From Deltaproteobacteria bacterium (GTDB lineage: Bacteria; Myxococcota_A; Polyangia; HGW-17; JAJRWW01), in the NCBI GenBank assembly GCA_029938605.1, contig JAOZUO010000010.1, positions 1 through 54,806 on the forward strand: a stretch of 54,806 nucleotides of DNA, read 5' to 3'. Every line of letters begins with the position of its first letter. Position 1 is the first letter of the stretch. The notes under the pieces are model-generated. The model worked only from the letters and a program-made list of their open reading frames with translations, was not told the DNA's origin and ran no database searches. This document shows positions 40,573 to 49,720 of the stretch, in pieces. The position numbers were made by a program, and so were the translations under genes.

Positions 40573-42965
40573 TACTCCACCAAGGGGTTTAACTCCGCGA
40601 AGGAGCGCAGCCCGATGGACTCATCCACCCGTTCCAGGGTGGTTAGCTGCTCCGTCCAGAGCTGATCGATGGTGGTGAGCAGCATCTGACGACCCATCTC
40701 CACGAAGAGGTCCCGTCCAAGCCGCTCCTCCAGCTCGCCGCGGATCTCCAGCAGCATGTCCACCACCCGGGCGCCGGCGTTTGCCGGGGTCCAGTCCCGC
40801 TCGGGGCCGAGGGCTTCCAGGTCGGGATCCAGGTCGAAGCGTCCCTCTACCTCCGCTACCAGGTTGTCGTAGTTCTGGTGAGAGACGGCTTGCTCCCCCG
40901 CGAAGTGGCGGTACACCAGGTCTTCCCCCACATCGCCCAGAAGCTCGTCGAGTAGCAGCGCCGCGGCGTCCACGTCCGTGTCCAGGAGTCGGTTGCGCCA
41001 CCCGAAGATGGTCTGCCGCTGGAGCTCCACCACCTGGTCATATTGGAGCACCTCCTTGCGGATGGCCTCGTCTTCGATCTCCACCTTTTTCTGGAGCTCG
41101 GCGAGGGTGGAGATCACGTAGCTGTCGTCGACGGGCTCCCCCTCCGGGTGGTCCTCCAGCCGCTTCTCGAGGGCCTCGAGCGCTTCGGGGAACCGTAGGC
41201 TGCGCCCGAACTTCTGGTAGATGGGATCGTCGAGGCTCAGATAGTACTGGGAGGTGCCCGGATCGCCCTGGCGCCCGGCGCGACCGCGGAGTTGGTCGTC
41301 GATGCGCCTCGCTTCGTGCAGCCCCGTGCCCAGCACCGCGAGTCCGCCGGACTTCACCACCCGCTGGCGATCGGTGCGACATCGTTGTTCCAGTTGACGG
41401 CACTGCTGCTCCGCCAGGGGCGGATCCGCGTGGTCGATGAGATCCTCGGCGTTGCCCCCCAGCAGGATGTCCACGCCACGTCCCGCCATGTTCGTGGAGA
41501 TGGTCACCGCCTCGGGTTGCCCGGCTTGGGCGATGACCGCGGCCTCCTGCTCGTGGTTCTTGGCGTTTAACACTCTGTGCTTGAGCCCCACCTCTTTGAG
41601 TCGCGCCGACAGCTCCTCGGACTCCCGGATGGAGGTCGTGCCCACCAGCACCGGACGCCCGCTCTGTTGCAGGGACTCGATCTCCTCCACCACCGCGTCG
41701 AACTTCTCCTCGCCCGAGGCGTAGACCGCGTCCTGCCAGTCCTGTCGGACCATGGGGCGGTTGGTGGGCGTCACCACCACCCGTAGGCCGTAGGTGCGTC
41801 CGAACTCCTCGGCGGCCGACTTGGCCGTGCCCGTCATGCCGCAGAGCTTGGGGTAGAGCTTGAAAAAGGTCTGGTAGCTGGTCTTGGCGAGGGTTCGGTC
41901 CTCAGCGCGCACCTCCAACCCCTCCTTGGCCTCGAGGGCCTGGTGCAGGCCGTCGGCGAACCGCTTGTCTTCGGAGACCCGGCCCGTGAACTCGTCGACG
42001 ATGTAGCATTTGCCGTCGGCGACGATGTAGTCCACGTCCCGCTTGAAGGCGCCGTGGGCGAGCACCGCGTTGTGCAGCGCGTGTTGCCAGTGCTGGTGTT
42101 CAGCGTCGGCCAGGTTGTCCACTCCGAGGGCTTGGTCCATGGCGTCCCAGCCCGGTTCGAGCACTGACACCTGCTTGGTCTTGTGCTCCACCTTGAAGTG
42201 CTTGCCCTCTTCGAGCTTGGCGGCGATGGTCCGGGCCACGCGACAGTTCTTGGGATCGATGCCCGAGGCGCCGCTGATGATGAGCGGTGTGCGCGCCTCG
42301 TCCAGCAGCAGGAAATCCACCTCGTCCACCACGGCGAAGTGCAGGGGCCGCAGCACCACCTCGTCGGGGGTCAGGGCGAGGTTGTCCCGGAGGTAGTCGA
42401 ACACCAGCTCGTGGTTGGTCACGTAGGTGATGTCCGCACCGTAGGCGGCCTGGCGCTCGTCCCGCTGCTCCTCGGGGTCGATCTCCTCGGTGATCACCCC
42501 CACCGAGAGCCCCATGAACTCGTAGATGGCGCCCATCCACTCGGCGTCCCGGGCCGCCAGGTAGTCGTTGACCGTCACCACATGTACGCCCTTGCCCGAA
42601 AGCGCGTTGAGCACCACCGGCAGGGTCGCAGCCAGGGTCTTGCCCTCGCCGGTCTTCATCTCGACGATGTTGCTCCGGTGCAACGCCACGCCGCCGAGTA
42701 TCTGCACGTCAAAGTGCCGCATACCGAGGGTGCGGCCGCCCACCTCCCGCACCAGGGCGAAGGTCTCCACCAGCAGGTCGTCGGTGGAGACGCCGTCGCG
42801 CGCACGTCGCCGCAGCTCGGCTGCCCGTTCTTGCAGGGCCGTGTCCGTCTGGTCCTCGAGACCCTTACCAACCTTGTTGATCTGCTCGAGCAGCCCGTCG
42901 CCAATGGCCAGCTCCCGGACCGAGTGGGTTCCGAGTGTTTTCTTAATAAACCGGGCAATCTTCAT
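40407..42965 (-). CDS. secA: Protein translocase ATPase SecA
   Basis: 852 aa. SecA drives preproteins through SecYEG. ATG 42965 gives the standard KIARFIKKTLGT N-terminus; the open frame runs 14 codons further upstream. Walker A is MKTGEGKTLAATLP, the DEAD-like box is VVDEVDFLLLDEARTP, and motif V/VI region is TNMAGRGVDILLGG. The helical scaffold and wing follow. It lacks the C-terminal Cys-rich zinc-binding linker and ends in basic QRREQRRSLKR, shorter than E. coli's 901 aa. A tandem 12-bp repeat (CGGACAACGCA-) sits immediately before the start codon. Confidence 0.97.
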   Translation of the reverse strand: MKIARFIKKTLGTHSVRELAIGDGLLEQINKVGKGLEDQTDTALQERAAELRRRARDGVSTDDLLVETFALVREVGGRTLGMRHFDVQILGGVALHRSNIVEMKTGEGKTLAATLPVVLNALSGKGVHVVTVNDYLAARDAEWMGAIYEFMGLSVGVITEEIDPEEQRDERQAAYGADITYVTNHELVFDYLRDNLALTPDEVVLRPLHFAVVDEVDFLLLDEARTPLIISGASGIDPKNCRVARTIAAKLEEGKHFKVEHKTKQVSVLEPGWDAMDQALGVDNLADAEHQHWQHALHNAVLAHGAFKRDVDYIVADGKCYIVDEFTGRVSEDKRFADGLHQALEAKEGLEVRAEDRTLAKTSYQTFFKLYPKLCGMTGTAKSAAEEFGRTYGLRVVVTPTNRPMVRQDWQDAVYASGEEKFDAVVEEIESLQQSGRPVLVGTTSIRESEELSARLKEVGLKHRVLNAKNHEQEAAVIAQAGQPEAVTISTNMAGRGVDILLGGNAEDLIDHADPPLAEQQCRQLEQRCRTDRQRVVKSGGLAVLGTGLHEARRIDDQLRGRAGRQGDPGTSQYYLSLDDPIYQKFGRSLRFPEALEALEKRLEDHPEGEPVDDSYVISTLAELQKKVEIEDEAIRKEVLQYDQVVELQRQTIFGWRNRLLDTDVDAAALLLDELLGDVGEDLVYRHFAGEQAVSHQNYDNLVAEVEGRFDLDPDLEALGPERDWTPANAGARVVDMLLEIRGELEERLGRDLFVEMGRQMLLTTIDQLWTEQLTTLERVDESIGLRSFAELNPLVEYRREAGLLFQDLLREIRLETAAELCALADSEILVEGDGVDLLPSQRREQRRSLKR

Positions 42966-43085
42966 CTGCGTTGTCCGTTGCGTTGTCCGTATGGAACCAG
43001 CGTGCAAACGTTGTTCTACAGCTCAACTCAATGTAGTAGCAGACCCGGGCGGCGCAAGGCCTATCGGCAGCCCTGGGGGATCCCC

Positions 43086-43955
43086 CTAATTGCAGGACTC
43101 ATCGATGATGTAATCGCAGTCATCATCCACGCCGTTGCAGAGCTCCGTGGCGTCAGGATGGATGTTCGGATTGTGTTCGTCGCAGTCATCGGGGGCGTTG
43201 AAACCATCCCCATCAGGATCGAGGGCATCTATTTTCCAATTAGGACAGGTCCCCCGAAAGCATATGCCCCAGCAGCTGTCGTGTTGCGGACCGCAGCAAT
43301 AGGCGGAAGAGTCCACGGTAACCCCCGCGCAAACGTCTACCGCTCCGAAGCCGGTGCAGTTTTCGACGCGCTGCTCTCCAGGCGCACAGGGACACACGCT
43401 CTCTTCGTCGGTCTGTCCGTCGCAGTCGTCATCCTGGCCATTGCAGGTTTCTGTAATGGGGCCACTTTCTTCAATACAGTCACACCCGTCGTTGTTGGTA
43501 TCCAGGCGAGTATTACCATCGTGACATTGGCCGACGTTTTGGGTTGCCGGATCGAACGTGTAACAGGCTGCTCCCGGGTCGCAGTCGGGTAGACAGCGCC
43601 CCGCCGCTGCGTAGATGTCTCCCGCCTCGTCACAGCCGTAGTCACACGCGGTTCCATCGGCGTCGCAGCAGGTGGTCGCGGGGTCGCACTCGGGCCAGCC
43701 GGCGTCGGCCTCCGCGTCGGCCTCCGCGTCGGCCTCCGCGTCGGCGAACACCTGTGCGTCCAATCCGGCGTCGGCGACTGCGGCATCGGCGGCTGTGGCA
43801 TCGGCGGCTGCGGCATCGGCGCCTGCGGCATCGGCGCCTGCGGCATCGGCGCCTGTCTCAGCGTCAACGATCGATGATCCCGTATCCGAATCGCAAGAGC
43901 CCAACATTAGAAGAGTCAAAGCCACAGTCAGAAATCTTATGTGGGGCACTTGCAT
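43086..43955 (-). CDS. Disulfide-rich lipoprotein with MopE-like metal-binding motif
   Basis: 289 aa. Lipobox LGSC follows a clear signal. Then come Ala/Asp repeats (AGADAAGADAAAADA; DAEADAEADAEADAG) encoded by 15-bp and 12-bp tandem repeats (nt ~43700-43860). Residues ~95-215 are Cys-rich (CCDADGTACDYGCDE; CNGQDDDCDGQTDEE). The end holds DPDGDGFNAPDDCDEHNPN, IHPDATELCNGVDDDCD, the putative metal-binding motif family that includes copper-binding MopE. Probably surface-exposed with Ca- or Cu-coordinating acidic loops. Its stop is ~120 bases before the secA start on the same strand. Confidence 0.88.
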   Translation of the reverse strand: MQVPHIRFLTVALTLLMLGSCDSDTGSSIVDAETGADAAGADAAGADAAAADATAADAAVADAGLDAQVFADAEADAEADAEADAGWPECDPATTCCDADGTACDYGCDEAGDIYAAAGRCLPDCDPGAACYTFDPATQNVGQCHDGNTRLDTNNDGCDCIEESGPITETCNGQDDDCDGQTDEESVCPCAPGEQRVENCTGFGAVDVCAGVTVDSSAYCCGPQHDSCWGICFRGTCPNWKIDALDPDGDGFNAPDDCDEHNPNIHPDATELCNGVDDDCDYIIDESCN

Positions 43956-44008
43956 ACGACGTCTTCCTGAGTGTTGTGCGGTGGCACGCCTTGTGTGCCA
44001 CGGCGGCG

Positions 44009-45004
44009 TCAGCAGTTGGGTTCGCAGGAGGCCCAGACCATTCCGGCGGGCCAGGTGGATTCGAAGCAGCCGCTACAGGCGAACGCGGAGCAGTCCTGCA
44101 CGTGGACCCACTGGAAGCAGCCGGGCGTGACCTCCATGCAGGACTCGACGTTTTCGCCGTTGCAATGTAGCTGGTCGTCGGCGGTGCAGTCTGCCTGGCA
44201 GGGGGCGATGCAGGTGGCCTCGCCTGCGGTGGCATCGCAGGTCTGCGCCGGTACGTTGGCGCCACAGTCGAAGAGCTCGACCCAGTCGAGGCAGCCCGTG
44301 GCTATGGGCAAGCAGGTCTCGATGGTATCGGTCGCGCACTGCTGCTCGCCCTCGTTGGTGCACAGATCCTGACAGGGATCCGCGCAGACGGCGCCGACGT
44401 CGCTGGCGTCACAGACCTGCGCCGGACTGTTCAGGCTGCAGTCCGTGGTGTCGGCCCAGCCCAGGCACCCGCCCGCTAACGCTCCGCACGTCTGCACGAC
44501 GTCACTTTCGCAGCGGGTCTCGCCGCCTGTGGGGCAGTCGTCGCTGCAGCAGCTCGCCAGGTCGACGTCACAGTCGGCCCGGCAGACCAGCTCCCCGCCG
44601 TCGAAGCCCAGAGTGTTGCAGTCGAGGCCGCCTAGGTCACTGCCGTCGCAGACTTCGCCCGGCTCGCGGAGGTCGTTGCCGCAGTCGGGGGCCTGGGAGC
44701 AGCCGGAAAGGACCAGGTGGCACTGGTCGTTGCAGGTCACCTCGCCGATCCCCAGGCCCAGGACGCCACAGGTGACGTCGCCCAGGTCAGCGCCATCACA
44801 GAGCTCCCCAGACTCGCGGAGGCCGTTTCCACACTCGGCGTCGGGCTCATCATCGTCGCTTTGACAGGTCACCAGGAAGAAACAAACAAGAATCACGGTC
44901 ATGCCGACGGGGATGCTGCTGATGCCGGTGCTGCCGACGCCGGTGCTGCCGACGCCGGTGCTGCCGACGCCGGCGCTGCTGATGATGCTCGAACGGGTAC
45001 GCAT
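44009..45004 (-). CDS. Disulfide-rich lipoprotein with Myxococcus-type Cys repeats
   Basis: 331 aa. ATG 45004 has a strong AAGGAGA ribosome site (45017-45011), so it is preferred to ATG 44902 although it puts ~34 residues of GVGST repeats (15-bp tandem repeat, nt ~44923-44982) before the hydrophobic segment and lipobox LVTC. Repeats of type CGNGLRESGELCDGADLG and CGNDLREPGEVCDGSDLG follow, then a second Cys repeat family (C-x3-C ... W-x-x-x-x-D-C). The Myxococcus Cys-rich repeat is known from delta secreted proteins. Function unknown. Confidence 0.85.
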   Translation of the reverse strand: MRTRSSIISSAGVGSTGVGSTGVGSTGISSIPVGMTVILVCFFLVTCQSDDDEPDAECGNGLRESGELCDGADLGDVTCGVLGLGIGEVTCNDQCHLVLSGCSQAPDCGNDLREPGEVCDGSDLGGLDCNTLGFDGGELVCRADCDVDLASCCSDDCPTGGETRCESDVVQTCGALAGGCLGWADTTDCSLNSPAQVCDASDVGAVCADPCQDLCTNEGEQQCATDTIETCLPIATGCLDWVELFDCGANVPAQTCDATAGEATCIAPCQADCTADDQLHCNGENVESCMEVTPGCFQWVHVQDCSAFACSGCFESTWPAGMVWASCEPNC

Positions 45005-45572
45005 TACAACTCTCCTTGCGAACTTCCAGGGTACCTAAGGGGGCGCCCCTCTCATCACACACCCGACGTTGAATGTCCAGCAGCCCCTCTTTATGGGTGC
45101 CGATCCCGCGGGGTGGCCGGTGTCTGATCCCGGTTTGACGGGATTTTATATACTTGGGCTCCGCGGCGCCTCTCGATGGTGAATCGCAGCGTGAGAACTT
45201 CATCCATCTTTCACGGGACAGACAAGCAGTTGACCGCGGGCTCGGTGCGTGGCGCTGGCGGTATGGGTGGCCGCTGACGTCGGGGCGTCCGGAAGTTTTT
45301 TTTCAGAGAGGAAGACGGGCGAGCCCGAGGTGGTCCGATTTTTCATTGGTAAAAAAAATAGATGGCACGTCCGAGCGTTCGCGACTTCGCCCGACGCTCA
45401 GGCCAAGCAGTAGCGTGCGCCATCGCCAGCTACGTCCCGTAGGCGCAATCGAGAGCGTACACAAACGGGAGGTTCAGGTCCCGATGCAAGCAGGCGGGAA
45501 TGGCGTGGTGGGCGGCGGGTATCAACGCGATGATGCGCCCGCGATGACAGATGCACTTGGTTCTCGGTGCGT
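45005..45572. other. 568-bp region without a recognisable gene
   Basis: Upstream of the 44009-45004 gene on its strand. It holds a TATAAA-like element read on the minus strand near 45145-45155. A small hairpin ATCCCG-N6-CGGGAT followed by TTTT lies at ~45128-45150 (+). There are runs of T8-9 (near 45296) and A8 (near 45351), and a CGGGA/TCCCG hairpin near 45466-45483. Plus- and minus-strand open frames here show no family resemblance or ribosome sites. Confidence 0.5.
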
Positions 45573-46541
45573 TTATTTGAAGCGGGCGAGGATCTCTGGG
45601 CGGATGGTCCGTAGCTCCTGGTCGCCGTCGATGGGTTTGTCGAAGGCGGGGATCTTGACCCAGCGATGAACCTGGTCGTCGACGACCCATTGGCGCATGT
45701 CGTCGAGCAGCACGATCCAATGCAGCGGTACCCGCAGGTGACGCAAGTCCTTGCGGATTCCTTTTTGGCCCCGGGGCCAGATCACCACTTCGGTCTGTTG
45801 GGGGAACGCTGGGGGCAGGACCCCGGCCCGCACGAAGCGGGCGATGATCACGCGGGCGACACGTTCTTGCACGGCGGTGTAGATGAAGACGCGGTCGAAG
45901 GTCTCCAGGCACCAATCGGTGAACTCCCGTAGGTAGGGGCGGGGCAGGGGATCGAAGGCCGTGGTGAGCAGGGTGCCCTCCAGATCGAGGGCGATGTAGC
46001 GCTGGGCTCGGACCTGGCGTACGGCGGATCCGAAGGCCTCGGCCGCCTCGCGGGCCGACCCGAATCGGTCCGTGGGCTCGGGAGCCAGGAGCCGATGGAG
46101 CACCTCGCCCAGGCCTGGGTCCAGTCGGGGCGGGGGAGGTATGGCCGAGGGCGTTTGCACGCGCTCGCCGAGAAGCAGCTCGCTGGCCAGGACCCCCAGA
46201 TGCCACAGATCCGTCCGCCAGTCCTGGGGGGCTCGCGCTCTTTGCTCGGGTGTCACCAGCGCCGGATCGGTCTCGGCGGGGATGTCCATGAGATGAACCT
46301 TGCCGTCGCTGGTGATCCGCAGGTTCTGGGGCGCGAGGTTGGAGCGCGTGAGCTCCGCGTCGTGTAGCTCTTGCAGGGTTTGGCACAGCGGCGCGATGAT
46401 GGCGAGGGTCTCGAAGGGATCCAGCACGCCGACCCGGGCGAGGTCCACTGCGAGGCTCTCGCCGGACAGGTGGCCGATTTGCGCGACCTCGTCGGACTCG
46501 ATTTCAGTGGTCTCAGGCGGCTGGGGTTCGCGGATGGACAT
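45573..46541 (-). CDS. Degenerate protein-kinase domain fused to HAD (FCP1/NIF-like) phosphatase
   Basis: 322 aa. Residues ~25-165 look like the C-lobe of a Ser/Thr kinase: TRSNLAPQNLRI in place of HRDLKPxN (catalytic Asp lost), HLMDIPAE in place of DFG, then TDLWHLGVLASELLLGE as helix F. The N-lobe with the P-loop and Lys is missing, so it is a pseudokinase. Residues ~180-322 are HAD-like: IALDLEGTLL (motif I, DxE instead of DxD), VFIYTAVQ (motif II-like), and VLLDDMRQW. This resembles NLI/FCP1 phosphatases. Regulatory or scaffold function inferred. Confidence 0.75.
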   Translation of the reverse strand: MSIREPQPPETTEIESDEVAQIGHLSGESLAVDLARVGVLDPFETLAIIAPLCQTLQELHDAELTRSNLAPQNLRITSDGKVHLMDIPAETDPALVTPEQRARAPQDWRTDLWHLGVLASELLLGERVQTPSAIPPPPRLDPGLGEVLHRLLAPEPTDRFGSAREAAEAFGSAVRQVRAQRYIALDLEGTLLTTAFDPLPRPYLREFTDWCLETFDRVFIYTAVQERVARVIIARFVRAGVLPPAFPQQTEVVIWPRGQKGIRKDLRHLRVPLHWIVLLDDMRQWVVDDQVHRWVKIPAFDKPIDGDQELRTIRPEILARFK

Positions 46542-46761
46542 GTGGAAATACTACTAGATTTCGAGTTGTCATGCCTAGGGCGTACGACCTATTGTATTCC
46601 CCGTGAGCTAAGGGCCAAGGGCGAGGGGCCGTGGGCGAGGCATTGGTTGACGCGGCGGGGACTCCTGGCTACCCTGAACCGACTGTCCTCTGGGTCGATC
46701 TCGCCGGGGGCGAGACGGACTTTTTGAGCCTGGGCGCGACGAGCGTCGGGAGGAACCTTTC

Positions 46762-48987
46762 ATGAGTATGAAGTATATGAGGCTGATCTTGGTGTCGCTG
46801 GCGATGTTCATTTTTGTGAGCATCCTCGGTGCGCCCGAGGCGGAGGCGCGTAAACCCTGGAAGATCAGGGGGAGGCGGGGCTGGTCCTATCGGGTGTACA
46901 TCCAGTCCACCCCCGAGGGCGCGGCGGTCTACGTCAACGATAAGAAGTACGGCATCATGTGCTACACGCCGTGCAACCGTATTCGAATGCCGCGCCGACA
47001 GAAGTTCAATCTGATCTTCGTCAAGGCGGGGTACAAGGATCTCAAACGCGAGTATTACCACACCAGTAGTTACCGGAAAAAGTACGTGCGGGTGGTCATG
47101 ATCCGGGAGATACAGCCCGGCATTATCGACATCCAATCCGACGCCACGGGCAACGCCTCGGGGGCCTTCGTCTACGTGGACGGAGCCAACAAGGGGACGG
47201 TGCCCATGAAGGTGAAGGTGAAGCCCGGGCGGCACCAGATCGTTGTGCGGAAGAACGGCTTCACCGCGCACACCCAGTGGGTCACCATCTCCGAGAAGCA
47301 GGTCTGGACCGTTCAGGCCATCATCAAACCCCTGGCCAAGCCCAAGGGGACGCTCCTCATCAGCGCGGACATCGTTGGCGCCGAGGTCTTCGTGGACGGC
47401 AAGTCCATGGGGAACGCGCCGGTGGTGGTGCCCAATATGACGCCCGGGCCCCACACGGTGGAGGTGAAGAAGGCGGGCGCGCAGGCCTGGAAGCAGGTGG
47501 TGGTGGTACTGAGCGGCAAGACCAAGACCGTCACGGCCAACGTGGGCGCCACCATCGTCAAGACCGGGCTGCTCAAGGTGGTCTGCAATGTGCCCGGTGC
47601 CGTGGTGTACGTGGACGGCGAGAAAAAAGGCGTGTGTCCGGCGTCGGTGCAGGGGCTCATCCCCGGCGACCACATCGTGGTGGTCAAGTCCAAGGGGTAC
47701 ATGACCAAGAGCGTGCCCTTCAAGATCGTGGTCAACCAGCAGAGCCTGGTCACGGTGGACCTGGAGAAGGCCAAGGAGCTGCTCCCCGTGGGCACGGTCA
47801 GGATCCAGAGCGACCAGCCCGACGCCATGGTCATCATGGACGGCAAGCGGTTGGGCAAGGCGCCCATGGAGCTCAGGAACGTGCGCACGGGCTTGCACAT
47901 TGTGAAGATAGAGAAGCGCGGATTCCTCGCGCATAAAGAGAAGTTCACCCTGAAAAAGGGCGAGGCCTTCACCATCACCGCGCTGCTCAAGCAGGGCGGA
48001 CAGCTCAAGCTCACGTCGAGCCCGTCGGGGGCCACCATCTGGATCGACACCAAGCCCATCGGCCAGACCCCGCTCATGGAGAAGGTGCTCAAGGTCGGGA
48101 CCTACAACGTGGAGGTAGAGCTCAACGGGTACCACCGGGAGAAGCGGTCCATCACCGTTCAGGGCGGCCAGCCCATCTCCATCCACATGGATCTCCAGAG
48201 GATCCAGACGGGCCCCACCCGGGAGCAGAGGATCCGGGGCATGACCTCCTTCGGCGCCATCACGGTGGAGCCCAGCCAGTTTACAGGAGATGTCACCCTC
48301 GGCTTCATGCCGTACTTCCTCACCGCGCGACTCACGGTGGGAGCTTTCAAGACCGCTAAATTCGGGCTGGATGCGGGGATCATCATCCGTGTCATGGGCG
48401 TGATCAACGAGTTCGTGGCCCACGCCCGGTTCTCTTTCCTACGGGCCGGTCCCTTCTCCATGGGTGCCTTCACGGAGATCGGTGGCGGGCCGGGCTGGGA
48501 GGGGCGCAACACCTTCATGTTCAACCTCGGCGCCATCGCGTCGCTGAGCTTCCGGAATCTCATCACCGTGTCGGTGCGTATGTGGGGCAAGGTCTACTCG
48601 GACTCCTTCTGTCCGAGCGACCCCGCCTCCGCGGCCAATGGTGAGTCTGAGCCGAGTTGGTGCAAGCGGTTGGACACCAACAGCAACCCCGACGACCCCG
48701 ACTCGCGCATCGATGAGCTGGCGAAGGTGCCATGGCGCTGGCGGCAGATGTTCCAAGCCAGCGAAACCGCCCATCGTAAGCGTATGACCGAGGGGCGCTT
48801 GCTGATGTCCCTCGTCGTGGAGATCGCCTTCGCCCGCTGGGCCTCCTTGCACTTCGAGATCCGGGGCGCCCCCGGCATGGTCGATCGCGCCATGTGGAAC
48901 CACTACTTCAATCGCCCCATGCTCAAGTCCGAGAACGGCGGCGATCCGAAATTCTACGGCGGCGCCGGCATGACCTTCAAGTTCTAA
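46762..48987 (+). CDS. Exported PEGA-repeat protein with C-terminal barrel-like domain
   Basis: 741 aa with GGGAGGAA just upstream of ATG 46762. After the signal peptide (ILGAPEAEA) come about six PEGA-type beta repeats between ~45 and ~490, recognised by G-A-x-V-[YFW]-V-D-G-x-x-x-G-x-x-P and G-x-H-x-[VI] (AEVFVDGKSMGNAPVVV, AVVYVDGEKKGVCPASV, ATIWIDTKPIGQTPLME). Residues ~510-741 alternate hydrophobic strands and end FYGGAGMTFKF, suggesting an outer-membrane barrel or related domain. PEGA repeats occur in surface-layer-like and envelope proteins; the partner is unknown. Confidence 0.9.
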   Translation: MSMKYMRLILVSLAMFIFVSILGAPEAEARKPWKIRGRRGWSYRVYIQSTPEGAAVYVNDKKYGIMCYTPCNRIRMPRRQKFNLIFVKAGYKDLKREYYHTSSYRKKYVRVVMIREIQPGIIDIQSDATGNASGAFVYVDGANKGTVPMKVKVKPGRHQIVVRKNGFTAHTQWVTISEKQVWTVQAIIKPLAKPKGTLLISADIVGAEVFVDGKSMGNAPVVVPNMTPGPHTVEVKKAGAQAWKQVVVVLSGKTKTVTANVGATIVKTGLLKVVCNVPGAVVYVDGEKKGVCPASVQGLIPGDHIVVVKSKGYMTKSVPFKIVVNQQSLVTVDLEKAKELLPVGTVRIQSDQPDAMVIMDGKRLGKAPMELRNVRTGLHIVKIEKRGFLAHKEKFTLKKGEAFTITALLKQGGQLKLTSSPSGATIWIDTKPIGQTPLMEKVLKVGTYNVEVELNGYHREKRSITVQGGQPISIHMDLQRIQTGPTREQRIRGMTSFGAITVEPSQFTGDVTLGFMPYFLTARLTVGAFKTAKFGLDAGIIIRVMGVINEFVAHARFSFLRAGPFSMGAFTEIGGGPGWEGRNTFMFNLGAIASLSFRNLITVSVRMWGKVYSDSFCPSDPASAANGESEPSWCKRLDTNSNPDDPDSRIDELAKVPWRWRQMFQASETAHRKRMTEGRLLMSLVVEIAFARWASLHFEIRGAPGMVDRAMWNHYFNRPMLKSENGGDPKFYGGAGMTFKF

Positions 48988-49017
48988 GAAGAATCAACAG
49001 ACAAGAGAAGACGAGAC

Positions 49018-49030
49018 GGGGGGGGGGGGG
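49018..49030 (+). repeat. G13 homopolymer tract
   Basis: Thirteen consecutive G between the convergent PEGA and parvulin genes, outside both coding regions. It is prone to slippage. No promoter is evident beside it. Confidence 0.9.
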
Positions 49031-49053
49031 AGGAGCGTACTTGCGGGGGCGCT

Positions 49054-49623
49054 TTACTTGGTCCGCATGAAGATGTGGAAGCCGGCCTTGGTCTCCACGA
49101 TGCCGCTGATTCCGCCCACCTTCAAGGGGAACACGGCCTTGACGATGTAGGGCATGCCCTCTTTGGGGTTGAAGGGACCGACTTTGCCGCCGCCGTCCTT
49201 GAACGCGTCGGCGTACTTTTTCACCAGGGCGGTGAAGGCCTTCTCGTTGCCGGTCTTGGCTTGGGCCTCCTTGAGCACCTTCTCGGCCAAGACCTTGGCC
49301 TCGGCCTTGGTGCGTTTGACCTCGGCGGGCACGGTGGACTCCTTCCAGCCGATGAGGATCATGCGGGCCGTGGCCTGCCCCTTGGTGGGGATGGTGGGAT
49401 CCGGGGACATGTCGTCGTCGGGCTCCACGGCGTCCATGGCGTTCATGGCGTCCATGGCGTCAGGGGCCATCTCCACGGGCGTCGCCGGAGGTGGCTCCAT
49501 GGCCGCGCCCATGTCCGCGCTACCGCCGGCCTTGTCGCCCGGCTTCTTCTTGCAGCCACCCACACCAATGAGGCAAAGGGCGAGTGTGGCGATTCCAACG
49601 AACTGCATAGGTCTACGGAGCAT
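49054..49623 (-). CDS. Parvulin-like peptidyl-prolyl isomerase lipoprotein
   Basis: 189 aa. Lipobox GVGGC followed by KKK, then a Met/Ala/Asp/Pro-rich linker with DAMDAMNAMDA repeats. Residues ~85-189 form a PpiC-type rotamase fold: ATARMILIGW, KAEAKVLAEKVLKEA, FTALVKKYAD, GGGKVGPFNPKEGMP and the final strand ETKAGFHIFMRTK. The usual leading His of parvulins is not obvious (ARMILI in place of ASHILI), so activity may be weak. Probably a periplasmic chaperone-like lipoprotein. Confidence 0.85.
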   Translation of the reverse strand: MLRRPMQFVGIATLALCLIGVGGCKKKPGDKAGGSADMGAAMEPPPATPVEMAPDAMDAMNAMDAVEPDDDMSPDPTIPTKGQATARMILIGWKESTVPAEVKRTKAEAKVLAEKVLKEAQAKTGNEKAFTALVKKYADAFKDGGGKVGPFNPKEGMPYIVKAVFPLKVGGISGIVETKAGFHIFMRTK

Positions 49624-49720
49624 GAAAACCTCCTCTGGGGTACGTCGTGTTCTATGGCTTACAGAAGAGAGCCCATTTCGGCGGCGAGATCAAGCGGCTT
49701 CGTGTATCATCGGTGTTGAC

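Noticed and set aside
45460..45490. tRNA-like T-arm (GGTTCAGGTCCC)
   Set aside because: The stem pairs as CGGGA/TCCCG with an 8-nt loop in the wrong register, and no acceptor, D or anticodon arms could be built around it.
45154..45669. 171-codon plus-strand frame in the 45-kb gap
   Set aside because: No ribosome site, no family resemblance, and it runs into the antisense of the HAD fusion.
46669..48423. 584-codon open frame antisense to the PEGA gene
   Set aside because: Same artefact: repetitive HLD/HHG-rich translation, no ribosome site. The plus strand has an excellent start and signal peptide.
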